From positions 15,083 through 79,082 of the forward strand of contig JASLIG010000082.1 in NCBI GenBank assembly GCA_030152805.1: a DNA stretch of 64,000 nt, read 5' to 3'. This document shows, one piece after another, positions 35,549-44,812 of the stretch. How positions within the stretch are numbered: position 1 is the stretch's first letter; every line of letters begins with the position of its first letter. The stretch comes from Solirubrobacterales bacterium (lineage in GTDB: Bacteria > Actinomycetota > Thermoleophilia > Solirubrobacterales > 70-9). The position numbers and the translations under genes were made by a program. The notes under the pieces were generated by a model, which saw nothing but the letters and a program-made list of their open reading frames with translations, was not told where the DNA came from and made no database searches.

Positions 35549-36552
35549 GCATCGGTGGTTTCGTAGCGGATGACCTCCCCTTTGCCGGCTTCGCGCACAC
35601 GGCCCTCGTTGACCAGCAGGTCGGCGTGGCCGATCACCTCGGAGAGGGTGAGGAAGGCCTGGGTGACGGCGACGTTGCCCCAGATCGCCTGGGCGATGTC
35701 GAAGCCGCTACGGGGCTGCTCGGCGATCAGCTTGTAGATCTTCTCCTTGCGCCGTTCGTGCTTGGCAATGCGGTCGTCGATCAGCGCCGCGTGCTCCGTG
35801 ATCGGCTCGCCGTGGCCGGAAAGGACGATCTCGGCCGGCATCTCGCGCGTCTTGCGCATCGATTCTATGTAGGTGACTAGCGCCTGCGGGCGTTTGCCTG
35901 AGCCGTCGAGCGGGCGGCTGATCAGCGGGTTGGAGGAGATGTGGGCAATCAGGTGGTCGGCGGCGATCAGGATCCTGCGCTGCTCATCCCAGAAGACGGT
36001 GTCGGAGGGACTGTGGCCGGGCCGGTGGATCGCCTGCAGGGTACGGTCGCGGAAGAGCAGGACCTCGCCGTCCTCCAGCGGGTGAGTGACCGTCACGTGC
36101 GAACCCCAGCCGCGGAAGCTGCGCGAGACGCTGCGCAGCGCCACCGTCACCTCCTCCGGAATGCCGTTGCGCAGCATCAGCTCGACCGCGAAACGGTCCT
36201 CGGCCTCGGCGTCCTCGTCGAAGTTGGCGAGGTGCTCGCTGGCGATGCCGAGCGCGGCGACCTCGGCGCCGGAGCGCTGCACGACGATCTCCGCCAAACC
36301 GAGGTGGTCGATGTGCTGGTGGGTGATGATCAGCAGCTCGAGTTCGTCGATCGAACGGCCGCGCTCGGACAACTGAGACTCCAGCTCATCGAGCGCCTTG
36401 CCCGAGTTGGGACCGGTGTCGACCAGCGTCAGCGGCTCGTCCTCGATCAGGTAGCAGTTGACCCGCCCGACGGCAAACGGGGTGGGGATGCGCAGGCAGT
36501 GGATCCCGGCAAGCGCCGCTTGCTCCAGCGCTTGCTCGGGCGACAGGGTCAC
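35545..36552 (-). CDS. MBL-fold metallo-hydrolase
   Basis: The 335-residue GTG-started protein has THQHIDHLGLA near residue 77 (a variant HxHxDH zinc motif), an N-terminal VNCYLIEDEPLTLVDTGPNS and a later IHRPGHSPSDTVFW and VLSGHGEPI, the order of glyoxalase-II-like and LACTB2-like enzymes. A C-terminal winged-helix-like region follows (about 270-335). Substrate is unknown. It is the last gene of a minus-strand operon and overlaps manB by 4 bp (GTGA). Confidence 0.82.
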   Translation of the reverse strand: MTLSPEQALEQAALAGIHCLRIPTPFAVGRVNCYLIEDEPLTLVDTGPNSGKALDELESQLSERGRSIDELELLIITHQHIDHLGLAEIVVQRSGAEVAALGIASEHLANFDEDAEAEDRFAVELMLRNGIPEEVTVALRSVSRSFRGWGSHVTVTHPLEDGEVLLFRDRTLQAIHRPGHSPSDTVFWDEQRRILIAADHLIAHISSNPLISRPLDGSGKRPQALVTYIESMRKTREMPAEIVLSGHGEPITEHAALIDDRIAKHERRKEKIYKLIAEQPRSGFDIAQAIWGNVAVTQAFLTLSEVIGHADLLVNEGRVREAGKGEVIRYETTDA

Positions 36553-37931
36553 GCGCGGATCAGGCCGAGCACCTCGTCGCGCTTGGCCTCCATGTCCTCG
36601 CGCGAGACGAGCGACTCGAGGTTGAGGCGCAGCAGCGGCTCGGTGTTGGAGGGGCGCACGTTGAAGTGCCAGTCCGGGTAGTCGACTGAGATGCCGTCGA
36701 GGGTCGTCAGCTCCCCGTCGCTGCAGCGCCCGGCGATTTCAGCCATCTTCGCCTCCTGGTCGGCGACCTCAGAGTTGATCTCGCCGGAGATGAAGTAGCG
36801 GGAGCGGAACTCGGCTATCAGCTCGGCCAGCGAGCGGCCCTCGACCGAGAGCAACTCCAGCACCAGCAGCGCCGGGATCGTGCCCGAATCGGCGTTCCAG
36901 AAGTCGCGGAAGTAATAGTGGCCCGAGACCTCACCGCCGAAGACCGCGCCCTCCTCGCGCATCCGCCGCTTGAAGAAGGCGTGGCCAACCCGGGAGAGCT
37001 CCGCGCGCCCCCCCTCGGCGGCGACCAGGTCGGGGACGGCGCGGCTGGAGCGCGGGTCGTAGAGGATCGTCGCACCGGGGTTCTTCGCCAGCGCCGCCCG
37101 TGCGAGCAGGGCGCAGATGAAGTCGCCGTCGCAGAACTCACCACTGGCGTCGATGAAGAAGCAGCGATCGGCATCGCCGTCCCAGGCGATACCGAGGTCG
37201 GCGCCGGCGCCGCGCACCCTTTCCATGATCAGCGCCCGGTTCTCGGGCAGCAACGGGTTCGGCTCGTGGTCGGGGAACTCGCCGTTGGGCTCGAAGTACA
37301 TCTCCTCCAGGTTCAGCCCCAGCTGGTGCAGAATCGGCCCGACCATCGGCCCCGCCATGCCGTTGCCACCATCGACCACCACCGTCATCGGCTTCACCGC
37401 GTCGGGGTCGATGAAGGACAGGGCGTGCTCGCGGTACTCCTCCCAGATGTCGACCTCCTCGAACGAGCCGCCACCCGGGGCGTGACCGAGGCCGGCCTCG
37501 ATCTCGTTGCGGACGTCGCCGATCCCAGCTTCGCCGGAGAGGGGGAGGGCGCCCTCGCGGACGAGCTTGACCCCGGTGTAGGCCTTCGGGTTGTGGGAGG
37601 CAGTGACCATCGCACCGCCGTCGAGCTCGCGCGAGCCGACCAGGTGATAGAGCATCTCGGTGGCGACCATGCCGGCGTCGAGCACGGTGGCGCCCTCGAA
37701 GATCAGGCCGTCGCGCAGCTCCGCCGCCATCGCCGGGGCGGTGAGGCGCATGTCCCTACCAAGCCCGACCCGCAGCTCGCCGGGTTGCTTGCCGCGCAGC
37801 CGAGCCAGGACGCGGGCAAAGGCGCGGCCGATCGCGTGCGCCGTCGTCTCGTCCATCTCGGAGCCGTACAAGCCCCTTATGTCATAGGCCTTGAAAATTC
37901 CCGGCGGAGCCAAGGGCGGTTGCTCGCTCAA
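36549..37931 (-). CDS. manB: Phosphomannomutase/phosphoglucomutase
   Basis: The 460-residue TTG-started enzyme interconverts hexose-6- and hexose-1-phosphates. FKAYDIRGLYGSEM opens the fold, GGAMVTASHNP contains the phosphoserine, AWDGDADRC binds magnesium, and GGEVSGHYYFRDF is the sugar-binding loop (E-x-S-G-H). It feeds nucleotide-sugar synthesis for the glycan genes. The TTG overlaps the HIT gene stop (TTGA), indicating translational coupling. Confidence 0.9.
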   Translation of the reverse strand: MSEQPPLAPPGIFKAYDIRGLYGSEMDETTAHAIGRAFARVLARLRGKQPGELRVGLGRDMRLTAPAMAAELRDGLIFEGATVLDAGMVATEMLYHLVGSRELDGGAMVTASHNPKAYTGVKLVREGALPLSGEAGIGDVRNEIEAGLGHAPGGGSFEEVDIWEEYREHALSFIDPDAVKPMTVVVDGGNGMAGPMVGPILHQLGLNLEEMYFEPNGEFPDHEPNPLLPENRALIMERVRGAGADLGIAWDGDADRCFFIDASGEFCDGDFICALLARAALAKNPGATILYDPRSSRAVPDLVAAEGGRAELSRVGHAFFKRRMREEGAVFGGEVSGHYYFRDFWNADSGTIPALLVLELLSVEGRSLAELIAEFRSRYFISGEINSEVADQEAKMAEIAGRCSDGELTTLDGISVDYPDWHFNVRPSNTEPLLRLNLESLVSREDMEAKRDEVLGLIRA

Positions 37932-38416
37932 AACGCTCCCTTCAACGCCTCGTAGCTCTGCTCCAACGTCTGCGGCATCACCCTGGTGTCGGCGATCACC
38001 GGCATGAAATTGGTGTCGCCGCCCCAGCGCGGCACGACGTGCATGTGGATGTGGTGCTCGACTCCGGCGCCGGCGACGCGGCCCTGATTGAAGCCGACGT
38101 TGTAGCCGTGCGGCTCGTAGACGTCCTCCAGACGACTCATCGCCCGCTGCGCGAAGCCCATCATCTCCGCCACCGTCTCCGCGGGCAGCTCCTGGATCCG
38201 CCCGACGTGCTCGTAGGGAGCGACCATCAGATGGCCGTTCGTATAGGGGAAGAGGTTGAGGATCACGAAGCTGTGCTCACCGCGGTGGACGATCAAGTTC
38301 GCCTCGTCTTCCCCCGCTGCCGGCTTGGCGCAGAAGATGCACTCCTCCTCGCTGTCCTTCGATGCGTCCTTCACGTAGGCGAGGCGCCAGGGCGCCCAGA
38401 TGCGGAAATTTGCCAC
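37928..38416 (-). CDS. HIT-family nucleotide hydrolase/transferase
   Basis: The 162-residue protein from GTG 38416 has the histidine triad HIHMHVVPRWGGD near residue 120 and an N-terminal CIFC-x-KPAAGED with a Cys pair typical of AP4A-hydrolase/phosphorylase-like actinobacterial HIT proteins. Substrates are probably dinucleoside polyphosphates or adenylylated nucleotides. It sits 12 bp downstream of corA and overlaps manB. Confidence 0.85.
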   Translation of the reverse strand: MANFRIWAPWRLAYVKDASKDSEEECIFCAKPAAGEDEANLIVHRGEHSFVILNLFPYTNGHLMVAPYEHVGRIQELPAETVAEMMGFAQRAMSRLEDVYEPHGYNVGFNQGRVAGAGVEHHIHMHVVPRWGGDTNFMPVIADTRVMPQTLEQSYEALKGAF

Positions 38417-38428
38417 GGGCGACGGAGG

Positions 38429-39433
38429 CTATAGCCAACCGCGACGCCGGAAGTAACCGACCATTCCGACCAGCAGGATGACCATCACGCCGACGACCAC
38501 CCAGAAGGCGGTCATGTTCTGCTCGCCGGGGACCGCGACGTTCATCCCCCAGATGCTGGCCAGCAGCGTCAGCGGCAGGACGATGACGCTGATCGAGGTG
38601 AGCACGCGGAGGATGTCGTTGACGCGGTGGGAGATCACCGACTCGTTGGTCTCGGCCAGCGAGTCGACCACCTCCTTGTAGTTCTCGAGCATGTCCCAGA
38701 TCCGCTCGTGGGCGTCGACGATGTCGTCGAAGTAGATCTCCAGGTCGAGGTCGGTGGCGAGGTAGCGCTGCTTGACCTTCTCCAGATCGCGCAGCACCGG
38801 GCGCTGCGGCCGAATCACCTTGCGGAAGTTGATGATCTCCTGCTTGACGTTGGAGATGTCGCGCACGACCTCCTCAGAGCGCCCCTCGAAGATGTCGTCC
38901 TCGAGCGCGTCGAGCTTGTTTCCGATCTTGCGCAGCATCGGGAAGCAGTAGTCGAAGCTGTCGTCGACGAGGCGGTAGAGCAGGTAGCCCGAGCCGCGCG
39001 AGAAGAGCTGCTCGCGCAGCTCCTCCTTGGCCCGGCAGCGCTCGAAGAGGTACTCGACCGGCTGCAGCGGCTGGTTGGGGATCGTCACCACGTAGCCCGG
39101 CCCGACGAAGAGGTCGAGCTCGCCCGTGCCGAGCCGGCCGGCCGCCGGGTCGAAGACGGGGAAGTGGAGGACGATGAAGAGGTAGTCGTCGTAGACGTCG
39201 ATCTTCGGCCGCTGGTTGCGCGAGAGCACGTCCTCGAGGTCGAGGGCGTGGAAGTCGAAGTTCTCCTCGAGCCAGGCGCGCTCGAGCGCGCCGGGGCGCT
39301 CGATGTTCACCCAGCGCAGCCCGCTGGAGTCGATCTGCTCGACGCTCGGCGCCTCTGGCTCAGTCCGCGGCGCCGCGGAGATGAGCTCGCGCCGACCGGC
39401 CCGTCTCAGCCTGGGCTTCGGAAGGTTCGGCAT
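38429..39433 (-). CDS. corA: CorA-family Mg2+/Co2+ transporter
   Basis: The 334-residue protein has a long cytoplasmic alpha/beta domain and two C-terminal membrane helices separated by a conserved G-M-N selectivity motif (LLASIWGMNVAVPGEQNM). The final short basic tail YFRRRGWL is usual. It forms a pentameric divalent-cation channel in the inner membrane. The gene heads the minus-strand operon corA-HIT-manB-MBL and diverges from the riboswitch-controlled genes across 39434-39725. Confidence 0.9.
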   Translation of the reverse strand: MPNLPKPRLRRAGRRELISAAPRTEPEAPSVEQIDSSGLRWVNIERPGALERAWLEENFDFHALDLEDVLSRNQRPKIDVYDDYLFIVLHFPVFDPAAGRLGTGELDLFVGPGYVVTIPNQPLQPVEYLFERCRAKEELREQLFSRGSGYLLYRLVDDSFDYCFPMLRKIGNKLDALEDDIFEGRSEEVVRDISNVKQEIINFRKVIRPQRPVLRDLEKVKQRYLATDLDLEIYFDDIVDAHERIWDMLENYKEVVDSLAETNESVISHRVNDILRVLTSISVIVLPLTLLASIWGMNVAVPGEQNMTAFWVVVGVMVILLVGMVGYFRRRGWL

Positions 39434-39516
39434 CGTTCACGCTCATCGTCTCGTCGGGCATAGCCGCACAAGATTAACCATCGATCCACCATGGGCGTGA
39501 ACGAGATGTGCCCTGG

Positions 39517-39522
39517 TATGGT
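39517..39522 (+). promoter_or_regulatory. Possible -10 box for the riboswitch transcript
   Basis: TATGGT at 39517-39522 would start RNA near 39529, about ten bases before aptamer helix P1. No convincing -35 box is visible. Confidence 0.3.
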
Positions 39523-39538
39523 TCGTGCTCGCATAACG

Positions 39539-39700
39539 CCACATCAAGAGGGGTGGAGGGACTGGCCCAGTGAAGCCCCGGCAACCACCTCGGATCTCGG
39601 TCCGAGGGGAGGTGCCAACTCCAGCAGGTCAAGTCAAAGGCCTGGAAGATGTGGGGGATGTCCGATCGGACCTCTGCCCCACAAAAGGCGGAGGTTTTTT
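39539..39700 (+). ncRNA. SAM-I (S-box) riboswitch with expression platform
   Basis: The aptamer has the S-box core: P1 CCACATC (39539-39545) with GATGTGG (39648-39654); AAGAG-GGGTGGAGGGACTGGCCC; GTGAAGCCCCGGCAACC; P3 CACCTCGGA with TCCGAGGGGAGGTG; GGTGCCAACTCCAGCAGG; P4 CAGG with CCTG; then GAAGAT. The 3' strand of P1 overlaps antiterminator strand TGTGGGG (39650-39656), which can pair with CCCCACA (39677-39683). That in turn excludes the terminator at 39671-39700. SAM binding should therefore stabilise P1, free the terminator and switch the downstream genes off. SAM-IV is less likely because P4 lies between P3 and P1. Confidence 0.92.
39671..39700 (+). terminator. Intrinsic terminator of the SAM riboswitch
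   Basis: CCTCTGCC (39671-39678) pairs with GGCGGAGG (39687-39694) in an 8-bp stem with loop CCACAAAA, followed by six T (39695-39700). Confidence 0.9.
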
Positions 39701-39725
39701 CGTTGGCGACGGAAAGAGAGATCGG

Positions 39726-40957
<1,232 letters not shown>

Positions 40958-40958
<1 letters not shown>

Positions 40959-41230
40959 TGTCAGTCACCGTCAAGATCCCGACCCAGCTGCGCGCGGCGA
41001 CCGGGGGGGAAGCGGAGCTGGAGGTGGCCGGTTCGACCGTTGGCGAGGTGCTCGACGCCGTCTTCGAGGCGCACGGGGGCCTGCGCGAGCGGATCACCCA
41101 GGACGGCGACCTGCGCCGCTTCGTCAACGTTTACGTCAGCGGCGAGGACATTCGCTTTCAGGACGGGTTGCAGACCAAGATCGATGACGGAGCCGAGGTC
41201 ACGATCCTGCCTGCGGTCGCAGGTGGGTAA
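40958..41230 (+). CDS. CysO/MoaD/ThiS-like sulfur-carrier protein
   Basis: The 90-residue ubiquitin-like protein closely matches the CysO pattern: SVTVKIPTQLRAATGG at the N-terminus, RRFVNVYVSGEDIRFQDGL in the middle, and a terminal ILPAVAGG. The Gly-Gly end is where a MoeB-like enzyme adenylates and thiolates the carrier. CysO in Mycobacterium tuberculosis donates sulfur to the PLP enzyme CysM. Here the partner is a ThrC-family PLP enzyme: the ATG (40958) shares a base with its stop, and AGGAGGT lies upstream. No mec protease or moeB homologue is in this window. Confidence 0.9.
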
Positions 41231-41346
41231 GAACCCATCTCAGCGGGGGTTCCGCTTAACTTTTTGGATGGAGACGAACTTGCTGTCGCCTCATGGGTGG
41301 GCGCCCAAAAAGTACAAGACGCTCCACCCCCACCGAGATGGGTTCT
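41230..41346. repeat. 117-bp imperfect palindrome overlapping the rfbF-like start
   Basis: AGAACCCATCTC (41230-41241) is the exact reverse complement of 41335-41346. The arms continue with two mismatches to position 41250, and an inner pair CTTAACTTTTTGG (41255-41267) matches CCAAAAAGTACAAG (41305-41318) with one gap. The right arm contains the ATG of the next gene (41338). The centre is less GC-rich than its surroundings. Confidence 0.75.
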
Positions 41347-42126
41347 AGTCCGCCCGTAATCATTCTCTGTGGTGGCCGAGGGACCAGGCTGCGGGAGCGG
41401 ACTGAGACTGTGCCCAAGGCGCTCGTGGAGATTGGGGCGAAGCCGATCCTTTGGCACGTGATCGGGATCTATGCGGCGCAGGGGTTTGAGCGGTTTCTGC
41501 TGGCGACCGGCTACTTGGGTGAGATGGTCGAGGAATTTGTGGCGGGGGAGAGCTGGCCGGGCGGGGTGGAGGTCGAGTGCGTCGATACGGGACTTGATAC
41601 GCCCACCGGCGGCAGGATCGCTCGGCTCGGGGAGCGGCTCGGCGGCGAGAGCTTTTGCGCCACTTACGCCGACGGGGTCGCCGACATCGACTTGGACGCC
41701 CTGCTCGCCTTCCACCGAGAGCAGGGGGCGCTCGGCACGGTGACCGTCGTTCAGCCTCACCTCCAGTGGGGCGTGGCGAAACTGAGTGACGAAGGCAGGG
41801 TCGAGGGGTTCGTCGAGAAGCCGCGCAGCGAGCACTGGATCAACGGCGGTTTCTTCTGCTTCGAGCCGGGAGCGCTCGACTACATCGACGAGGACAGCGT
41901 GCTCGAGCGCGAGCCGCTGGAGCGGCTCGCGGCCGCAGATCAGCTCGCCGCCTACCGACACGAGAGCTTCTGGGACTGCATGGACACCTACAAGGACGCG
42001 GTGGAGCTCAACGACCTCTGGTCCGCGAGCAAGGCCCCTTGGCGGGCCTTTGCCAGCGCATCCGACATTGACCACACTCTGGGGGGGTCAATGTCGGATT
42101 CGCTGGCAGGAGATCGGATGTCGTGA
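41338..42126 (+). CDS. rfbF: Glucose-1-phosphate cytidylyltransferase-like nucleotidyltransferase
   Basis: The 262-residue protein (ATG 41338) opens with VIILCGGRGTRLRERTE, then ALVEIGAKPILWHVIGIYAA and ATGYLGEMVEEF, and later WINGGFFCFEPGALDYI, EREPLERLAA and SFWDCMDTYKDAVELNDLW. This order is that of RfbF (CTP plus glucose-1-phosphate to CDP-glucose) rather than RmlA. The partner dehydratase gene starts in its stop (GTGA). Start and tail both lie in palindromes (41230-41346 and 42052-42107), no ribosome site precedes the ATG, and third positions in the first half are visibly less G/C than in neighbours. Transfer or disruption and repair is possible. Confidence 0.75.
   Translation: MGSSPPVIILCGGRGTRLRERTETVPKALVEIGAKPILWHVIGIYAAQGFERFLLATGYLGEMVEEFVAGESWPGGVEVECVDTGLDTPTGGRIARLGERLGGESFCATYADGVADIDLDALLAFHREQGALGTVTVVQPHLQWGVAKLSDEGRVEGFVEKPRSEHWINGGFFCFEPGALDYIDEDSVLEREPLERLAAADQLAAYRHESFWDCMDTYKDAVELNDLWSASKAPWRAFASASDIDHTLGGSMSDSLAGDRMS
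42052..42107. repeat. 22-bp-arm palindrome inside the 3' end of the rfbF-like gene
   Basis: Positions 42052-42073 and 42086-42107 are reverse complements with one mismatch (arm GCCAGCGCATCCGACATTGA), around a 12-base G-rich loop. It encodes most of the last 25 residues of the nucleotidyltransferase, which lie beyond the conserved domain. Confidence 0.82.
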
Positions 42127-43115
42127 CCGCGCTCGTCACCGGCGCACACGGGTTCGTTGCTTCGCACCTGGTGCGAGCGCTGCTCGAGCGTGGCGATGAG
42201 GTGCGGGTGCTCGACCGCCCCGATCCCCGCATCGCCGACGTCGGCGGCCCGCGCCTCTCGGGTCTCGACCTGCTGGAGCTGCGGGACGAGGTCGAGCTGG
42301 CCGAGGGAGACCTGCGCGACGCCGGCGCAGTCGCCGCCGCTGTGGCCGACTGCGACTCGGTCTTCCACCTCGCGGCGCAAACGATCGTCGGGGTCGCCCG
42401 CAAATCGCCGTTGGAGACGCTCGAGGTCAACGTCCAAGGCGCTTGGAACGTCTTCGAGGCCTGCCGCGAGCACGACGTCGCCCGCGTCGTCTTCGCCTCC
42501 TCCGACAAGGCCTACGGATCGAGCCCAGATCTGCCCTACCTCGAGGACTTTCCACTGCGTGCTGCCCACCCGTACGACGCCAGCAAGGCAGCGGCGGACA
42601 TCATCGCTCGCAGCTACGCGCACGCCTATGACCTGCCGCTCGCCGTTACTCGCTTCGCCAACATCTACGGCGGCGGCGACCTCAATTTCTCGCGGCTGAT
42701 CCCGGAGACGACGATCGCCGTGCTCGACGGCCGCCCGCCGCTGATCCGCTCCGACGGCACGCCCGAGCGCGACTTCCTCCATGTCGACGACGCCGTCGCC
42801 GCGTACCTGGCGATCGAGGCGGCGCTCGACGGAGAGAAAGTGAGGGGGGAGGCCTTCAACGCCGGCGGCGGGCATCCTCACTCGGTGCGCGAGGTCGTCG
42901 ACCTGATCGTCGCCGCGATTGGCAGCGGCATCGAGCCCGAATACCTCGGCGCGGGCACTCCCGACGGTGAGATCGACTGCCAATACGTCGACTCGAGCAA
43001 GCTGCGGGAGCTGACCGGCTGGCGCCCCAAGATCGAGCTCGCTGATGGCCTTCGTGACACGCTCGAGTGGTACCGCGCCCACCCGCAGGCCCGCCCTGCA
43101 AAGCTGGCGGCATAG
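42123..43115 (+). CDS. rfbG: CDP-glucose 4,6-dehydratase-like SDR enzyme
   Basis: The 330-residue GTG-started extended SDR has TALVTGAHGFVASHLVRALL (NAD site), HLAAQTIVGVARKSP, FASSDKAYGSSPDLPY and PYDASKAAADI (catalytic Tyr-x3-Lys), then NIYGGGDLNFSRLIP. The S-S-D-K triplet and GDLNFSRL motif favour CDP-glucose 4,6-dehydratase (product CDP-4-keto-6-deoxyglucose). It overlaps the RfbF-like gene by 4 bp, supporting a two-step CDP-6-deoxysugar route. Later pathway enzymes are not in the window. A GDP-mannose dehydratase-like activity is the alternative. Confidence 0.75.
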   Translation: MTALVTGAHGFVASHLVRALLERGDEVRVLDRPDPRIADVGGPRLSGLDLLELRDEVELAEGDLRDAGAVAAAVADCDSVFHLAAQTIVGVARKSPLETLEVNVQGAWNVFEACREHDVARVVFASSDKAYGSSPDLPYLEDFPLRAAHPYDASKAAADIIARSYAHAYDLPLAVTRFANIYGGGDLNFSRLIPETTIAVLDGRPPLIRSDGTPERDFLHVDDAVAAYLAIEAALDGEKVRGEAFNAGGGHPHSVREVVDLIVAAIGSGIEPEYLGAGTPDGEIDCQYVDSSKLRELTGWRPKIELADGLRDTLEWYRAHPQARPAKLAA

Positions 43116-43117
43116 CC

Positions 43118-43915
43118 ATGTGCGGGCGCTTCACGGTCACGGCGAAAAACGCTAAGCAGATCGCCGACCACTTCCAGGTCGAGCTGGAGAAGGCACTGGA
43201 GCGCAATCGCTCCGGCGAGGCGCCTCCTCCGAGCAAGGAGCGAGCGAAGAAAGTCGAATCGGCGCTGGGCCGCTTCAACGTCGCGCCGACCCAGGAGGTG
43301 CTGACGATCCGCTCCTCGCCCGATCCCGAGGAGGCGGCGGCCGGCGAGCGCGAGGCGCGGCTGATGCGCTGGGGCCTGGTGCCGCGCTGGGCCAAGGACC
43401 TCAAAGTCGGCTACCGGATGATCAACGCCAAGGCCGAGAACCTGACCTCCAGCCGCGCCTATTCGCCGCTCGTGGGCAAGTTCCGCCATCGCTGCCTGAT
43501 CGTCGCCGACGGCTTCTACGAGTGGATGGTGGCAGAGGATCCCAAGCAACCGCGCCAGCCCTGGCGCTTCACCGTCGACGGCGGCGAACCTTTTGCCTTC
43601 GCCGGCCTCTGCACCCGCAAGGAGTGGGAGGATCCCGAAGACCGCGGCTTCGACGACGGCTGGCTCTACAGCTGCACGATCATCACTACGACCCCCAACG
43701 ATGTGGTGGCAAAGGTGCATGATCGGATGCCGACGATCCTGCCGAACCCCGAGGCGGAGGCAGCTTGGCTGCGTCCCGACCTCGAGATCGAGGACGCGGT
43801 GGCGATGTGCGCGCCGCTTGACGCCTCGCGCATGGAGAGTGCCCCCGCCAACCCCAAGCTGAACAAGGTCGGCAAAGGCAGCGAGGAAGGTCCCGAGCTG
43901 CTCGTCGCGCCTTAG
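43118..43915 (+). CDS. SRAP (HMCES/YedK-type) DNA-damage response protein
   Basis: ATG 43118 gives MCGRFTVTAKNAKQ, placing the catalytic Cys at position 2, which becomes the N-terminus after Met removal; an upstream in-frame ATG at 43067 would bury it. WGLVPRWAKD, MINAKAENLTSSRAY, CLIVADGFYEW and HDRMPTIL complete the SOS-response-associated peptidase fold (265 residues). Family members cross-link to abasic sites in single-stranded DNA. It ends in a 4-bp convergent overlap with the next gene; no LexA-like box is evident upstream. Confidence 0.9.
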   Translation: MCGRFTVTAKNAKQIADHFQVELEKALERNRSGEAPPPSKERAKKVESALGRFNVAPTQEVLTIRSSPDPEEAAAGEREARLMRWGLVPRWAKDLKVGYRMINAKAENLTSSRAYSPLVGKFRHRCLIVADGFYEWMVAEDPKQPRQPWRFTVDGGEPFAFAGLCTRKEWEDPEDRGFDDGWLYSCTIITTTPNDVVAKVHDRMPTILPNPEAEAAWLRPDLEIEDAVAMCAPLDASRMESAPANPKLNKVGKGSEEGPELLVAP

Positions 43916-44619
43916 CTTTCCAGGGTGCCCGCTGTGCGAACGGTCGCCGTGCCAGCAGCGGTTTCAGTCGTGCAGGAGATGTGGGCCGCGGCCCTCGCGG
44001 TCGTACGCCAGACCGTGGCAAAGGGGAGGGTCAGGTCTTCCTTCGGGTGCCCGGCCGGCAGGCCGTACTGCCACACCTGCCGGCCGATCCGGTACGGGGC
44101 CCATTCGACCACGATGCCTTTCTCCCGGGTGTAGCGCTCGCCGACCACATCGCTCATTTCGACGGAGGCAAGGTCTGTGCTGTGTGAGCTGAACTCGACG
44201 AGTGAGGTTTCCGGCGTGTCCTGTTCGAAGAGCTCTTCGCTCGAGCGCGGGTAGGAGGCGCGACTGTTGTGCGTCTTGGCGGCAATCGTCCGCTTAGGCA
44301 CCCTGATGGTGCAGCGCAGGCGGCCGTGACCAATTGCTGAGCCGGCCGAGATCGTCAACAGCGCCGAGGTTCTGTAGAGCGTGTAGTCGCTGACGTTAGG
44401 TTCGGTCGAGCGGATCTCGGCCTTGGTCAGCCGCATCTCGCCGCCACCGGGAATTGAGACCTTGGAGTCCGGCAGCTGCGCTTCTTCGACCCATTCCAGC
44501 GTCGCCGCGCCGAGCGGCTTGTCCGTGCTGAGAAGCGCCGCTGCGATCGTCGCCAACAGGCCGATCGCGATCACGATCAAGGCGCCGCGTGGCGGCCGGA
44601 TATTGCTTTCGTCGGCCAT
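43912..44619 (-). CDS. Membrane-anchored protein of unknown function
   Basis: The 235-residue protein has one N-terminal membrane helix (GALIVIAIGLLATIAAALL, about residues 12-30) without a clear cleavage site, so the rest should be anchored outside the membrane. The exported part contains GHGRLRCTIRVPKRTIAAKT and a C-terminal Thr/Ala-rich segment with one late Cys. I recognise no domain. It is a single gene between the SRAP gene and tRNA-Arg. Confidence 0.6.
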   Translation of the reverse strand: MADESNIRPPRGALIVIAIGLLATIAAALLSTDKPLGAATLEWVEEAQLPDSKVSIPGGGEMRLTKAEIRSTEPNVSDYTLYRTSALLTISAGSAIGHGRLRCTIRVPKRTIAAKTHNSRASYPRSSEELFEQDTPETSLVEFSSHSTDLASVEMSDVVGERYTREKGIVVEWAPYRIGRQVWQYGLPAGHPKEDLTLPFATVWRTTARAAAHISCTTETAAGTATVRTAGTLES

Positions 44620-44677
44620 GGCGCCGCGACAGTATTCGAAGCGGCAGCGGATTCGCCGCCATCTCGGCCCGGATGAA

Positions 44678-44751
<74 letters not shown>

Positions 44752-44812
44752 TCGCTGGCCAGTCTAGCTCCGGGGAACCGACTCGCCGCGTCGCCTAAGC
44801 TCGCAGGCTCGC

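Noticed and set aside
39570..39725. Upstream in-frame start for the ThrC-like gene
   Set aside because: It would translate the SAM riboswitch aptamer and terminator; ATG 39726 gives the conserved N-terminus.
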